From UMGS1519 sp050951005 (GTDB taxonomy: Bacteria; Actinomycetota; Coriobacteriia; Coriobacteriales; Eggerthellaceae): DNA of 64,000 nt. The stretch spans positions 1 to 64,000 of the forward strand of contig JBMNIP010000001.1 in the NCBI GenBank assembly GCA_050951005.1, written 5' to 3'. Position numbers and translations under genes: made by a program. How positions within the stretch are numbered: position 1 is the first letter of the stretch; the number at the start of each line of letters is the position of its first letter. Under the pieces are notes generated by a model. The model saw only the letters and a list, made by a program, of their open reading frames with translations, was not told the origin of the DNA and did no database searches. Shown piece by piece: positions 27,115-34,123 of the stretch.

Positions 27115-27147
27115 GTTAACGGCATAATTATAAACGATGCCGTTAAC
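27115..27147. promoter_or_regulatory. Operator-like inverted repeat in the divergent promoter region
   Basis: Perfect 11-bp arms GTTAACGGCAT (27115-27125) and ATGCCGTTAAC (27137-27147) with an 11-bp spacer, in an A+T-rich gap between the leftward and rightward island operons. A half site ACCGTTAA lies at 27066. Probable binding site of the island repressor. Confidence 0.65.
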
Positions 27148-27172
27148 CGTAAATCGAAGAAAGGAGCGAAGG

Positions 27173-27373
27173 ATGGACGAGTTGCTCAACCTCAGGGAGG
27201 CGTGCGAGGTGATGCACGTGTCCTACTCGAAGGGCCAGAAGCTGGCGAAGGCGGGCGCGCTGCCGTTCAGGAAGCTTGGCGCGACCTGGTACATATCCCG
27301 GTCGGCGCTCTGCCGCGAGCTCGGGATGGAAGCGCCCAGAAGCGAGGGGAAGGGCGAGAAGACATGCGCGTAG
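27173..27373 (+). CDS. Excisionase-like helix-turn-helix protein
   Basis: 66 aa; ATG after AAAGGAGCGAAGG. MerR/Xis-type DNA-binding fold: LNLREACEVMHVSYSKGQKLAKAGALPFRKLGATWYISR is the usual HTH_17 pattern of excisionases and small island regulators. First gene of the rightward operon, directly beside the 11-bp inverted repeat. It probably directs excision or represses the leftward operon. Confidence 0.7.
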   Translation: MDELLNLREACEVMHVSYSKGQKLAKAGALPFRKLGATWYISRSALCRELGMEAPRSEGKGEKTCA

Positions 27374-27477
27374 AGGAAGCGCCCGCCGGAGCCGGAGAGA
27401 TCTTGGCGGATGACTCGGCCCGGCAGGCGCCTGCACCCGGAATCATACCATCCGGGCCCGAAACGGGGGCGATGTAG
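27364..27477 (+). CDS. Possible 37-aa translation-coupled ORF
   Basis: ATG at 27364 overlaps the stop of the xis-like gene by 10 bp, and its TAG directly abuts the ATG of the next gene (27478). AGGGGAAGGGCGAGAAG precedes it. The peptide is rich in Ala, Pro, Gly and Glu; no family. Support is the tight packing only. Confidence 0.35.
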   Translation: MRVEEAPAGAGEILADDSARQAPAPGIIPSGPETGAM

Positions 27478-27681
27478 ATGGCGCGCGACTTCTTCTCAAG
27501 CTTGCTCGCCGACGAACGCCTCCTCAGGGAGCATGGGCTCGAGAGCTGGCCGGACGGCCGCGACCTCACGCTCTACCTCTTCGACCTCGAGGAGAAGATA
27601 GACGCAATCGCCGGGGCATGCGGCCTCGTGGTCGAGAAGGACGTGCGGGGCGACTGGCACGTCTCCCGCATGGGCCGGTGA
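27478..27681 (+). CDS. Small island protein of unknown function
   Basis: 67 aa. Acidic N-terminal part with DFFSSLLADERLL and helices around LTLYLFDLEEKIDAIAGACG. ATG directly follows the previous stop; its TGA overlaps a possible GTG start of the rep gene (GTGA). The position suggests a partner of the replication ATPase. No family recognised. Confidence 0.5.
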   Translation: MARDFFSSLLADERLLREHGLESWPDGRDLTLYLFDLEEKIDAIAGACGLVVEKDVRGDWHVSRMGR

Positions 27682-27686
27682 GCACC

Positions 27687-28691
27687 ATGGCGGGGATGCT
27701 TGAGACGAGGGACGCCCAGTGGCTGCTGGAGCAGCCGCTCCCCAAGCGCAGCTGGCTCGTGGAGGACCTGATATCCTCGGGCCTCGTGCTCCTCGTGGGC
27801 GCGCCGAAGATCGGGAAGTCGTGGGCGTCGTTGCAGCTCGCCCTAGCCGTGAGCACCGGCCAGCCGTTCCTCGGCTTCGCCACCACGCAGGGCGACGTGC
27901 TCTACCTGTGCCTCGAGGACACGTTCCAGCGCGTCCAGCAGCGCCTGTTCCGCCTCACCGACGAGGCCAACGACCGGCTCCACTTCGCCGTGAGCGCGGA
28001 GAAGCTCAGATGCGGCCTCGTGGAGCAGCTCGAGGTCTTCGCAGATGCCCGCCCCGGGCTGAGGCTCGTCATCGTGGACACCTTCCAGGCGGTGCGCGTG
28101 CCCACCGCGGAGAGCGCCTACAAGGCGGACTACGGCGACCTGGGCGAGCTCAAGAGGTTCGGCGACGAGCGCGGGATCACCGTCATGGCGGTGCACCACA
28201 CCAGGAAGATGGGCGACCCGTCCGACGTGTTCAACACGGTCTCGGGAACCAACGGCATCACGGGCAGCGCCGACGAGACCATGGTCCTAGCCAAGGCCAA
28301 CCGATACGACGGCACCGCGACCCTGAACGTCACCGGGCGCGATGTGGAGATGGCCGAGTACCGGCTGCGCTTCCGCGACTGCCGCTGGGAGTTCGTGGAG
28401 AGGACCAGCGAGGAGGAGCTCGAGGAGCGGGAGGTGCCGGCAGCGGTTCTCACCGTCCTCGACTTCATGGCCGGCAACGTCACCGGCTGGCGCGGCACCG
28501 CCACGAAGCTCATGACGGATGCCGGCATCGACGGCATCAGGCCCAACGTCCTCTCGAAGCTCCTCAACGAGCACAGCGGCTTCATGGCGGCGCGGGGCGT
28601 GTGCTTCTCGAGCGAGAGGACTAGCGCGAGCCGAATGCTCGTCCTCGAGAACGTGCCCCCCGAACAATCCCAAGGGCGAGAATTGCGGTGA
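27687..28691 (+). CDS. RepA-like AAA/RecA-fold ATPase
   Basis: 334 aa from the ATG at 27687 (a GTG at 27678 is possible). Walker A GAPKIGKSW (about 34-42), Walker B-like LRLVIVDTFQ (about 130), and sensor-like VMAVHHTRK (about 168-176), the RepA/AAA_25 pattern of plasmid and satellite replicative helicases. The C-terminal 80 residues look like a winged helix (LMTDAGIDGIRPNVLSKLLNEH). Iteron-like repeats begin at its 3' end. It suggests that the excised island can replicate. Confidence 0.75.
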   Translation: MAGMLETRDAQWLLEQPLPKRSWLVEDLISSGLVLLVGAPKIGKSWASLQLALAVSTGQPFLGFATTQGDVLYLCLEDTFQRVQQRLFRLTDEANDRLHFAVSAEKLRCGLVEQLEVFADARPGLRLVIVDTFQAVRVPTAESAYKADYGDLGELKRFGDERGITVMAVHHTRKMGDPSDVFNTVSGTNGITGSADETMVLAKANRYDGTATLNVTGRDVEMAEYRLRFRDCRWEFVERTSEEELEEREVPAAVLTVLDFMAGNVTGWRGTATKLMTDAGIDGIRPNVLSKLLNEHSGFMAARGVCFSSERTSASRMLVLENVPPEQSQGRELR

Positions 28692-28910
28692 TAGCAAGCA
28701 GCCTGATTTGTGCGCACAGCACTCAAACCAGATGCTTGCCAGGATGTAGCTTGCTACAGGTTCCCGGTACAAAACAGCACCAAGCCGTGCTCTTTTGCAC
28801 CGTGATTTCAGTGCAGCAAGCTACCTATTATGTGGCACAAACCGCCGCATAATAGGACGCGCCGCATTGATAGCAAGCTTCCTATTGTGTACGCACAAAG
28901 CGCGTGCACA
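28692..28910. repeat. Iteron-like repeats downstream of rep (candidate island origin)
   Basis: AGCAAGC occurs at 28693, 28815 and 28872 and, inverted, within GTAGCTTGCTAC at 28747-28758. Copies two and three continue as CT(A/T)CCTATT(A/G)TGTG..GCACAAA, each enclosing its own inverted repeat (CCTATTATG...CATAATAGG; ATTGTG...CACAAT). The first copy is more diverged. Placement after a RepA-like gene suits a replication origin. Confidence 0.55.
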
Positions 28911-28930
28911 ATCCCCGCTTGCGCCCGAAG

Positions 28931-28990
28931 GCCCGGCAGATTTCCATGTCCCCGCCACCGTAGGAGGGTGGCGGGGCGTGCCGGGCTTTT
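28931..28990 (+). terminator. Large nested hairpin terminator
   Basis: Outer stem GCCCGGCA / TGCCGGGC encloses an inner stem CCCCGCCACC / GGGTGGCGGGG and is followed by TTTTT. It closes the rightward rep operon. Confidence 0.75.
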
Positions 28991-29009
28991 TCCACTTCGG
29001 CGCCGCGAT

Positions 29010-29080
29010 GCGGGGGAGCCCCCGCGCCCCTAAAGCAGAACCGGTCTCAAAACGCAAGCATCAAAATGATGCGCTGCCCT
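29010..29080. other. Candidate oriT-like region
   Basis: Perfect 7-bp stem GCGGGGG-AG-CCCCCGC (29010-29025) is followed by GCATCA-AAA-TGATGC (29058-29072) and then GCTGCCCTGC, loosely like RSF1010/IncP-type nick regions. No relaxase gene is in the window. The rest of the gap to 29162 shows no gene. Confidence 0.3.
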
Positions 29081-29162
29081 GCACCATCTGAAAGAACGGA
29101 GGGCTGCGGTTTACGGTACGGGTTCATCGGCCGCCGCGGGTTCGGATATTACCCGTGCGTTG

Positions 29163-29387
29163 CTAGCCGTTTACCAGTGCAGATATCTGGGCGGGCTTGA
29201 GCACTTTGCCCGCGCTCACCGGCTTCCCGTCCACCACCAGCGCCGGCAGTGTCATGATGCCCGCCTCGGCGATGCGCTCCATGTCGGTAACGTATTCAAC
29301 TGCGTCCCCGCCGAGCGCCTCGACCGCGTTCTCGTAGAGCTGGTGGCACTTCTTGCACCCCGTGCCCATTACCTGGATGTTCGCCAT
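29163..29387 (-). CDS. Thioredoxin-like small redox protein
   Basis: 74 aa. CKKC active site near residue 11 in a TGCKKCHQL context and cis-Pro region MTLPALVVDGK: the small redox-active disulfide family (MTH895/TM0996 type). Last gene of the ars operon, with AGGAGAAG before the ATG. It may deliver electrons for arsenic species reduction or be the partner of the permease next to it, as is common for this gene pair. Confidence 0.8.
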   Translation of the reverse strand: MANIQVMGTGCKKCHQLYENAVEALGGDAVEYVTDMERIAEAGIMTLPALVVDGKPVSAGKVLKPAQISALVNG

Positions 29388-29429
29388 GATCTTCTCCTAT
29401 CTTTCGCTGCCGTTATCCGAAAGCTCTCC

Positions 29430-30431
29430 CTACAGGAAGGGCTGCAGGAAGTTGAAGAAATAACCGCTTACTATCATCCCCACCATGCACACGGCCACGA
29501 ACGCGCCCAGGAGCTTGGGCCTCACGACGCGCGCCAGCATGGTGAGGCTCGGGATGGAGAGCACTGTGACGCTCATCATGAACGCCAGCACCGTTCCGAG
29601 CCCGGTTCCCTTGTAATAGAGTGCCTCTGCGATGGGTATGGCTCCGAACGTGTCCGCGTAGATGGGCGCGCCCACTACGGTAGCAAGCACGACCGCGAAG
29701 GGGTTGCCGTTGCCGAGCACGAGCTCGACGGCCTCTTGGGGAATCCAGTTGTGGATGAGGCTCCCGATTGCCACGCCGATGAGAACGTACGGGAACACCT
29801 TCTTGAAGGTGGACCAAGTCTCGCGTCCGGCGAACCCGAGACGGTCGTGCACTCCCATTTCGATCAGCTCTGCGTCAGAGGGGGCGTCCCCGCGAACGAA
29901 GCCGGCGAGTTGGTCTTCCATTCCGAGGCGCTCGATGAAAGCCCCGCCCAGGATGGCGACCAGCAGGCCCACGACCGTGTAGGCAGCCGCCACGCTCGGG
30001 CCGAAGATGCTCATGATGAGGACAAGGCTTCCGAGGTCCACCATGGGGGACGAGATGAGGAAGCTGAAGGTTACGCCGAGCGGTAGCCCCGCCCTGGTGA
30101 ACCCGATGAACAAAGGGATCGAGCTGCAGCTGCAGAACGGCGTGACCGTCCCCAGCAGCGCGCCCACGACGTTGCCCCAGAACCCCCTGAAGCGCCCCAT
30201 GATCTTCCTGCTGCGCTCGGGCGGGAAGAAGCTCTGGATGTAGCCGATGACGAAGATGAGCGTGACCAGCAGGATGACGATCTTGGTCGTGTCGTAGAGG
30301 AAGAAATGCAGGGTCTCGCCCCACTGCGAGCCTTCTACAAGCCCAAAGACGGACAGGAGCCGCCACATCAATCCGCTCAGCCACTGCATCTTCAGCAGCT
30401 GGTCCATGACGAAAGAGCCCACGGCCTCCAT
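29430..30431 (-). CDS. ArsP-like/DUF318 permease
   Basis: 333 aa with eight or more hydrophobic helices. The conserved TPFCSCSSIPLFIGF motif near residues 95-109 (paired Cys in a membrane helix) and GAPIYADTFGAIPIAEAL in the second half identify the permease family that includes ArsP (export of trivalent organoarsenicals). It begins 3 bp after the acr3 stop, so it is in the ars operon. Substrate inferred from context. Confidence 0.8.
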   Translation of the reverse strand: MEAVGSFVMDQLLKMQWLSGLMWRLLSVFGLVEGSQWGETLHFFLYDTTKIVILLVTLIFVIGYIQSFFPPERSRKIMGRFRGFWGNVVGALLGTVTPFCSCSSIPLFIGFTRAGLPLGVTFSFLISSPMVDLGSLVLIMSIFGPSVAAAYTVVGLLVAILGGAFIERLGMEDQLAGFVRGDAPSDAELIEMGVHDRLGFAGRETWSTFKKVFPYVLIGVAIGSLIHNWIPQEAVELVLGNGNPFAVVLATVVGAPIYADTFGAIPIAEALYYKGTGLGTVLAFMMSVTVLSIPSLTMLARVVRPKLLGAFVAVCMVGMIVSGYFFNFLQPFL

Positions 30432-30434
30432 CGT

Positions 30435-31502
30435 CTACGCCCCCTCTCCGTACCAACGTCGCTTGAGGGCGAGCGCGGCGTTCACGAGCAGGATGAGCGA
30501 CGGCACCTCGACGAGGGGGCCGACCACGGCGGCGAGCGCTTGACCGCTCGCGATTCCGAAGGTGGCCGCCGCGACGGCGATGGTGAGCTCGAAGTTGTTG
30601 CCGGTCGCTGTGAACGCGACCGAGGCCATGCGCGGGTAGTCCGCGCCGAATCGATGCGCCAGCCAGGAGCTGGCGAAGAACATGATGCAGAAGTAGGCGA
30701 TCAGCGGGACGGCGATCCGTACAACGTCGAGCGGGAGCGAGGCTATCATGTCGCCCTTCATGGAGAACATGACCACGATGGTGAAGACGAGGGCCGCCGG
30801 CGTGATCTTCGAGATCTTCGGGACGACGCGCTCGCCGTACCCCTCCTCGCCGAGCGAGCGCACGCCGATGGCGCGCGTCACGGCGCCCGCCGCCATCGGG
30901 ACGCCGAGGTAGACGAGCACGCTCTGGGCGATCTGCCACATGGAGACGTCCACGGCAACCGCCTGCGCTCCGAGAGCAGGTGCAAGCACGGAGAGGAACA
31001 GCCACGCCATTGGACCGTACAGCAGGATCTGGAAGAGGGCGTTGACCGCCACGAGCCCCGCAGCGTACTCCGACGAGCCGCCCGCGAGCTCGTTCCACAC
31101 GAGCACCATGGCGATGCAGCGCGCCAGGCCGATCATGATGACGCCCGCCATGTACTCGGGCATGTCGTGCAGGAACAGGACGGCCAGCACGAGCATGAGG
31201 AGCGGTCCGGCGACCCAGTTGAGCAGCAGCGACAGGCACAGCAGCCTCTTGCTCTCGAAGACCCTGGGCATCTCGGAGTAGCGCACCTTGGCGAGCGGCG
31301 AGTACATCATGAGGATAAGGCCGATGGCGATGGGGACGTTGGTGGTGCCCACGGCAAGGCTGCTGAGACCATCTGAGAAGCCGGGGAACGCCCCCCCGAT
31401 TCCGATGCCTACACCCATGGCGAGGAATATCCAAAGCGTAAGGAACCGGTCCCAGAGCCCCAGCTTGGATGAGCCCCTTTTCTCTCCGCCCTTCGAGTTC
31501 AT
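30435..31502 (-). CDS. acr3: Arsenite efflux transporter, ACR3 family
   Basis: 355 aa, ten helices. The ACR3 signature is present: ARCIAMVLVWNELA (about 117-130), whose Cys is essential in studied ACR3 proteins, and TGNNFELTIAVAAATFG (about 290). It exports arsenite using the proton-motive force. ATG with GGAGGA. Lies between arsR and the ArsP-like permease, in one minus-strand unit. Confidence 0.9.
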   Translation of the reverse strand: MNSKGGEKRGSSKLGLWDRFLTLWIFLAMGVGIGIGGAFPGFSDGLSSLAVGTTNVPIAIGLILMMYSPLAKVRYSEMPRVFESKRLLCLSLLLNWVAGPLLMLVLAVLFLHDMPEYMAGVIMIGLARCIAMVLVWNELAGGSSEYAAGLVAVNALFQILLYGPMAWLFLSVLAPALGAQAVAVDVSMWQIAQSVLVYLGVPMAAGAVTRAIGVRSLGEEGYGERVVPKISKITPAALVFTIVVMFSMKGDMIASLPLDVVRIAVPLIAYFCIMFFASSWLAHRFGADYPRMASVAFTATGNNFELTIAVAAATFGIASGQALAAVVGPLVEVPSLILLVNAALALKRRWYGEGA

Positions 31503-31515
31503 TCTTCCTCCGTTT

Positions 31516-31537
31516 CATATCGAAATTTTCTAATGTA
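31516..31537. promoter_or_regulatory. Possible second ArsR site upstream of acr3
   Basis: An imperfect palindrome beginning CATATCGAAATTTTC resembles the perfect arsR operator at 31912. It lies just upstream of acr3 in the arsR-acr3 gap, together with a weak hairpin (31549-31569). Confidence 0.4.
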
Positions 31538-31587
31538 TTTGACTTAGAGAAAGCCGCACATGGCGGCTCCTCATTACTTCGCCCGGT

Positions 31588-31890
31588 CTAGCAGGAGCAG
31601 CGCTTTCCGCCATGGACTTCCGTAAGCTCCTCCAGAAGGCGCATCGCCGCTCTGGCTCCCTCTGGGCTTATGGAGTAGTAGGTCCACTTGCCTTCCTGGC
31701 GCGCTGATACGATCCCCGACTCCACGAGGATCTTCATATGGTGCGATAGGTTCGACTGGCTGATGTCGATGTTCTCCAGCAGGTCGCAGGCGCACTTCTC
31801 GCCGGTACGCAGGCGTTCGAGTACCTGCAGCCGGTATTCGTTGCAGAACGCTTTGAAGACCTTGGCGTCCTTCGCGTTGTCTCTAGCCAT
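31588..31890 (-). CDS. arsR: ArsR-family arsenic-responsive repressor
   Basis: 100 aa from the second ATG, which has GAGG at a proper 7-bp distance (the first ATG is too close). Winged helix with SQSNLSHHMKILVESGIV and the metal-sensing EKCACDLL (CxC in helix 3) typical of As(III) sensors; a C-terminal CSC adds two more thiols. It should repress its own operon through the palindrome at 31912 and release on arsenite. Confidence 0.9.
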   Translation of the reverse strand: MARDNAKDAKVFKAFCNEYRLQVLERLRTGEKCACDLLENIDISQSNLSHHMKILVESGIVSARQEGKWTYYSISPEGARAAMRLLEELTEVHGGKRCSC

Positions 31891-31911
31891 GGACATACCT
31901 CGCAGTTGCTA

Positions 31912-31933
31912 CATATCAAAATATTTTGATATG
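31912..31933. promoter_or_regulatory. ArsR operator
   Basis: 22-bp perfect palindrome with half site CATATCAAAAT, 21 bp upstream of the arsR start codon. ATCAA...TTGAT is the usual core of ArsR operators. Confidence 0.8.
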
Positions 31934-32152
31934 AGTGTATCGGCAGAGCGTAGCCGAGTCAACGGGAATCTCGATTGTTGCCTCCCCTGTTGCAACGCTA
32001 TGCTCAAAGTCTTTCTGGCTGAAACGAGGATGTGGAACAAAGCCGAAATATGTCTCCAGTGACGATGCCCACCCCTATATCGCAGGCATCGTCATTATCG
32101 TCATCATCGTCATTCCGAGAGCGATTGGGCGCACCGGATGAGCACTGGTCCA

Positions 32153-32199
32153 TGTGCCCAATTTGTGCCTAACGGGTGCCGATGTGCCCAGGATGTGCC
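32153..32199. repeat. Phased TGTGCC repeats, right end of island 1
   Basis: TGTGCC at 32153, 32164, 32183 and 32194, GGTGCC at 32175; spacing mostly 11 bp. The first two with their flanks (CATGTGCCCAATTTGTGCC) match the left-end pair at 24232-24250 except for one base. Likely arm-type integrase sites. Confidence 0.6.
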
Positions 32200-32275
32200 G
32201 ATAATCTTTACCACTGTCGACCGACGAACAACATTCTGAACAGGTGTTTCCCTCTGTCGCCAAACGTCCACGCAC

Positions 32276-32332
32276 GCCTCCGGCACACTCCTAAAGCGGG
32301 TGTCGGCGGTTCGAATCCGCCCGGGGGCACCA
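32276..32332 (+). pseudogene. tRNA-Arg remnant containing att copy 2
   Basis: 5' acceptor sequence GCCTCCG (32276-32282) is followed after five bases by the tRNA 3' half (32288-32332); the D arm and the 5' half of the anticodon arm are missing. One base differs from copies 1 and 3 (G in place of A at tRNA position 50), restoring the T-stem pair. Confidence 0.75.
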
Positions 32333-32341
32333 GATATAACT

Positions 32342-32385
32342 GCAGGTCAGAGGCCTATTTTCCTCTGACCTGCTTTTCTTTTTTT
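32342..32385 (+). terminator. Terminator at island 2 left end
   Basis: GCAGGTCAGAGG / CCTCTGACCTGC stem, the same 12-bp arms as at 24171, then a T-rich run. Shows that islands 1 and 2 share their tRNA-proximal end. Confidence 0.85.
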
Positions 32386-32551
32386 CAGATGTGAAATCTG
32401 AAAAGGGGTGAAAGTATTTTCTATGGATCTAAATAGCAAGTGCAATAGCCGAAGATGCAAGCGGCAATGCGCTATTCTTAATCACATGAAATAAGGGCGC
32501 CACTCATATTTACTGGCTGCGCCCCGTCCGAGTAAAAGCAAAGGAAACTGT

Positions 32552-34123
32552 ATGACGAACAACGAAGCCGCGCAGCAGCGCAACGAGTTGCATAAGACCA
32601 TCTGGTCGATAGCCGACGATTTGCGCGGCAGCGTCGACGGCTGGGACTTCAAGCAGTACGTCTTGGGCATGCTGTTCTACCGCTTCATCTCCGAGAACCT
32701 GACCGAGTACCTGAACGAGCAGGAGGGCGAAGGCTTCGACTACGCCCAGCTTCCCGACGAGGACGCGGAAAGCGGGCGTGCCGTGACGGTTGCCGAGAAG
32801 GGCTTCTTCATCCTGCCGAGCGAACTGTTCTGCAACGTGCGGCGCGACGCGCTGGACGGCAAGCACGACGAGGACCTCAACGAGGTGCTGGAGCGCGTGT
32901 TCAAGGACATCGAGGGCAGCGCCGTCGGCACCGAAAGCGAAGGCGATCTGGAGGGGCTGTTCGCGGACTTCGACGTGAACAGCGCCAAGCTGGGCAACTC
33001 CGTCATCGAGCGCAACAAGAAGCTGAGGTCCCTCATGGACAAGATCGGCTCGATGGACCTTGGAGGCCGCTTCCAGGACAACGGCATCGACGCGTTCGGC
33101 GACGCATACGAGTACCTGATGACCATGTACGCCAGCAACGCCGGAAAGTCGGGCGGCGAGTTCTTCACGCCCCAGTATGTCTCCACGCTGCTGACCAAGA
33201 TAGCGCTGGCCGGCAGGACGAGCGTGAACAAGGTCTACGATCCCTGCTGCGGCAGCGGGTCGTTGCTGCTCAACACGGCCAAGCAGATCGGCGCGGAGAG
33301 CGTGCGCAGCGGCTTCTTCGGGCAGGAGATAAACCTGACCACCTACAACCTGTGCCGCATCAACATGTTCCTGCATAACATCAACTTCGACAAGTTCGAC
33401 ATCGCGCTGGGCGACACGCTGAAGGCGCCCGCGCACTGGGACGACGAGCCGTTCGAGGCGATCGTGTCGAATCCGCCCTACTCCATCAAATGGGAGGGCA
33501 AGAACAACCCGCTGAACATCAACGACCCGCGCTTCTCTCCAGCTGGCGTGCTGGCGCCTCCCGGCAAAGCTGACCTGGCGTTCACCATGCACATGCTCAG
33601 CTGGCTATCCGCCGACGGCACCGCCGCCATCGTCGAGTTCCCCGGCGTGCTGTACCGCGGCGGTGCCGAGGGGAAGATTCGCAAGTACCTGGTGGAGAAC
33701 AACTTCGTGGACACGGTCATCCAGCTGCCCGAGAACCTGTTCTTCGGCACGACGATAGCCACCTGCATCATCGTCTTGAAGAAGTCAAAGGCGTCAAGCG
33801 ACGTGCTGTTCATCGACGCGTCCAACGAGTTCGTCCACGTGGGCAACAAGAACAACCTGTCCGACGAGAACATCGAGAAGATCTACCGAACGCACGCCGA
33901 GCGCGAGCAGGTCGAGCACTTCAGCAAGTTGGTTCCCAACGACGACATCGTCAAGAACGACGCGAACCTGTCGGTGAGCTCATACATAGAGAAGAAGGAC
34001 ACGCGCGAGAAGATCGACATCGAGGAGCTTAACGCCCAGATAGAGCGGATCGTCGTACGCGAGCAGGAGCTGCGCGAGAAGATCGACGCCATCGTGGCCG
34101 ATTTGGAGGGTGATGAGCGATGA
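32552..34123 (+). CDS. hsdM: Type I restriction-modification methyltransferase HsdM
   Basis: 523 aa. N-terminal helical HsdM domain (LHKTIWSIADDLRG... through YEYLMTMYAS), SAM-binding motif DPCCGSGSLLL (about 233-243), catalytic NPPYSIKWEG (about 309-318) for N6-adenine methylation, and a C-terminal coiled-coil. Start ATG after AAAGGAAA. It forms M2S with HsdS and methylates host DNA at the system's target. It overlaps hsdS by 4 bp (ATGA). Confidence 0.95.
   Translation: MTNNEAAQQRNELHKTIWSIADDLRGSVDGWDFKQYVLGMLFYRFISENLTEYLNEQEGEGFDYAQLPDEDAESGRAVTVAEKGFFILPSELFCNVRRDALDGKHDEDLNEVLERVFKDIEGSAVGTESEGDLEGLFADFDVNSAKLGNSVIERNKKLRSLMDKIGSMDLGGRFQDNGIDAFGDAYEYLMTMYASNAGKSGGEFFTPQYVSTLLTKIALAGRTSVNKVYDPCCGSGSLLLNTAKQIGAESVRSGFFGQEINLTTYNLCRINMFLHNINFDKFDIALGDTLKAPAHWDDEPFEAIVSNPPYSIKWEGKNNPLNINDPRFSPAGVLAPPGKADLAFTMHMLSWLSADGTAAIVEFPGVLYRGGAEGKIRKYLVENNFVDTVIQLPENLFFGTTIATCIIVLKKSKASSDVLFIDASNEFVHVGNKNNLSDENIEKIYRTHAEREQVEHFSKLVPNDDIVKNDANLSVSSYIEKKDTREKIDIEELNAQIERIVVREQELREKIDAIVADLEGDER

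Larger units (their letters stand above)
31934..32551. other. Island 1 right end / island 2 left end, non-coding
   Basis: 618 bp without a convincing gene. In order: an inverted repeat GACGATGCC...GGCATCGTC (32061-32093) followed by GTCATC repeats, five TGTGCC-like repeats (32153-32199), a tRNA-Arg remnant with att copy 2 (32276-32332), an island terminator (32342), then the presumed hsdM promoter region. Confidence 0.6.

Noticed and set aside
27137..27172. Upstream ATG at 27137 as start of the xis-like gene
   Set aside because: It lies inside the operator arm and has no ribosome site; the ATG at 27173 has AAAGGAGCGAAGG before it.
29875..31518. 547-residue minus-strand open frame overlapping acr3
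   Set aside because: Different frame from acr3, Arg/Gly/Pro-rich; acr3 and the permease account for the region.
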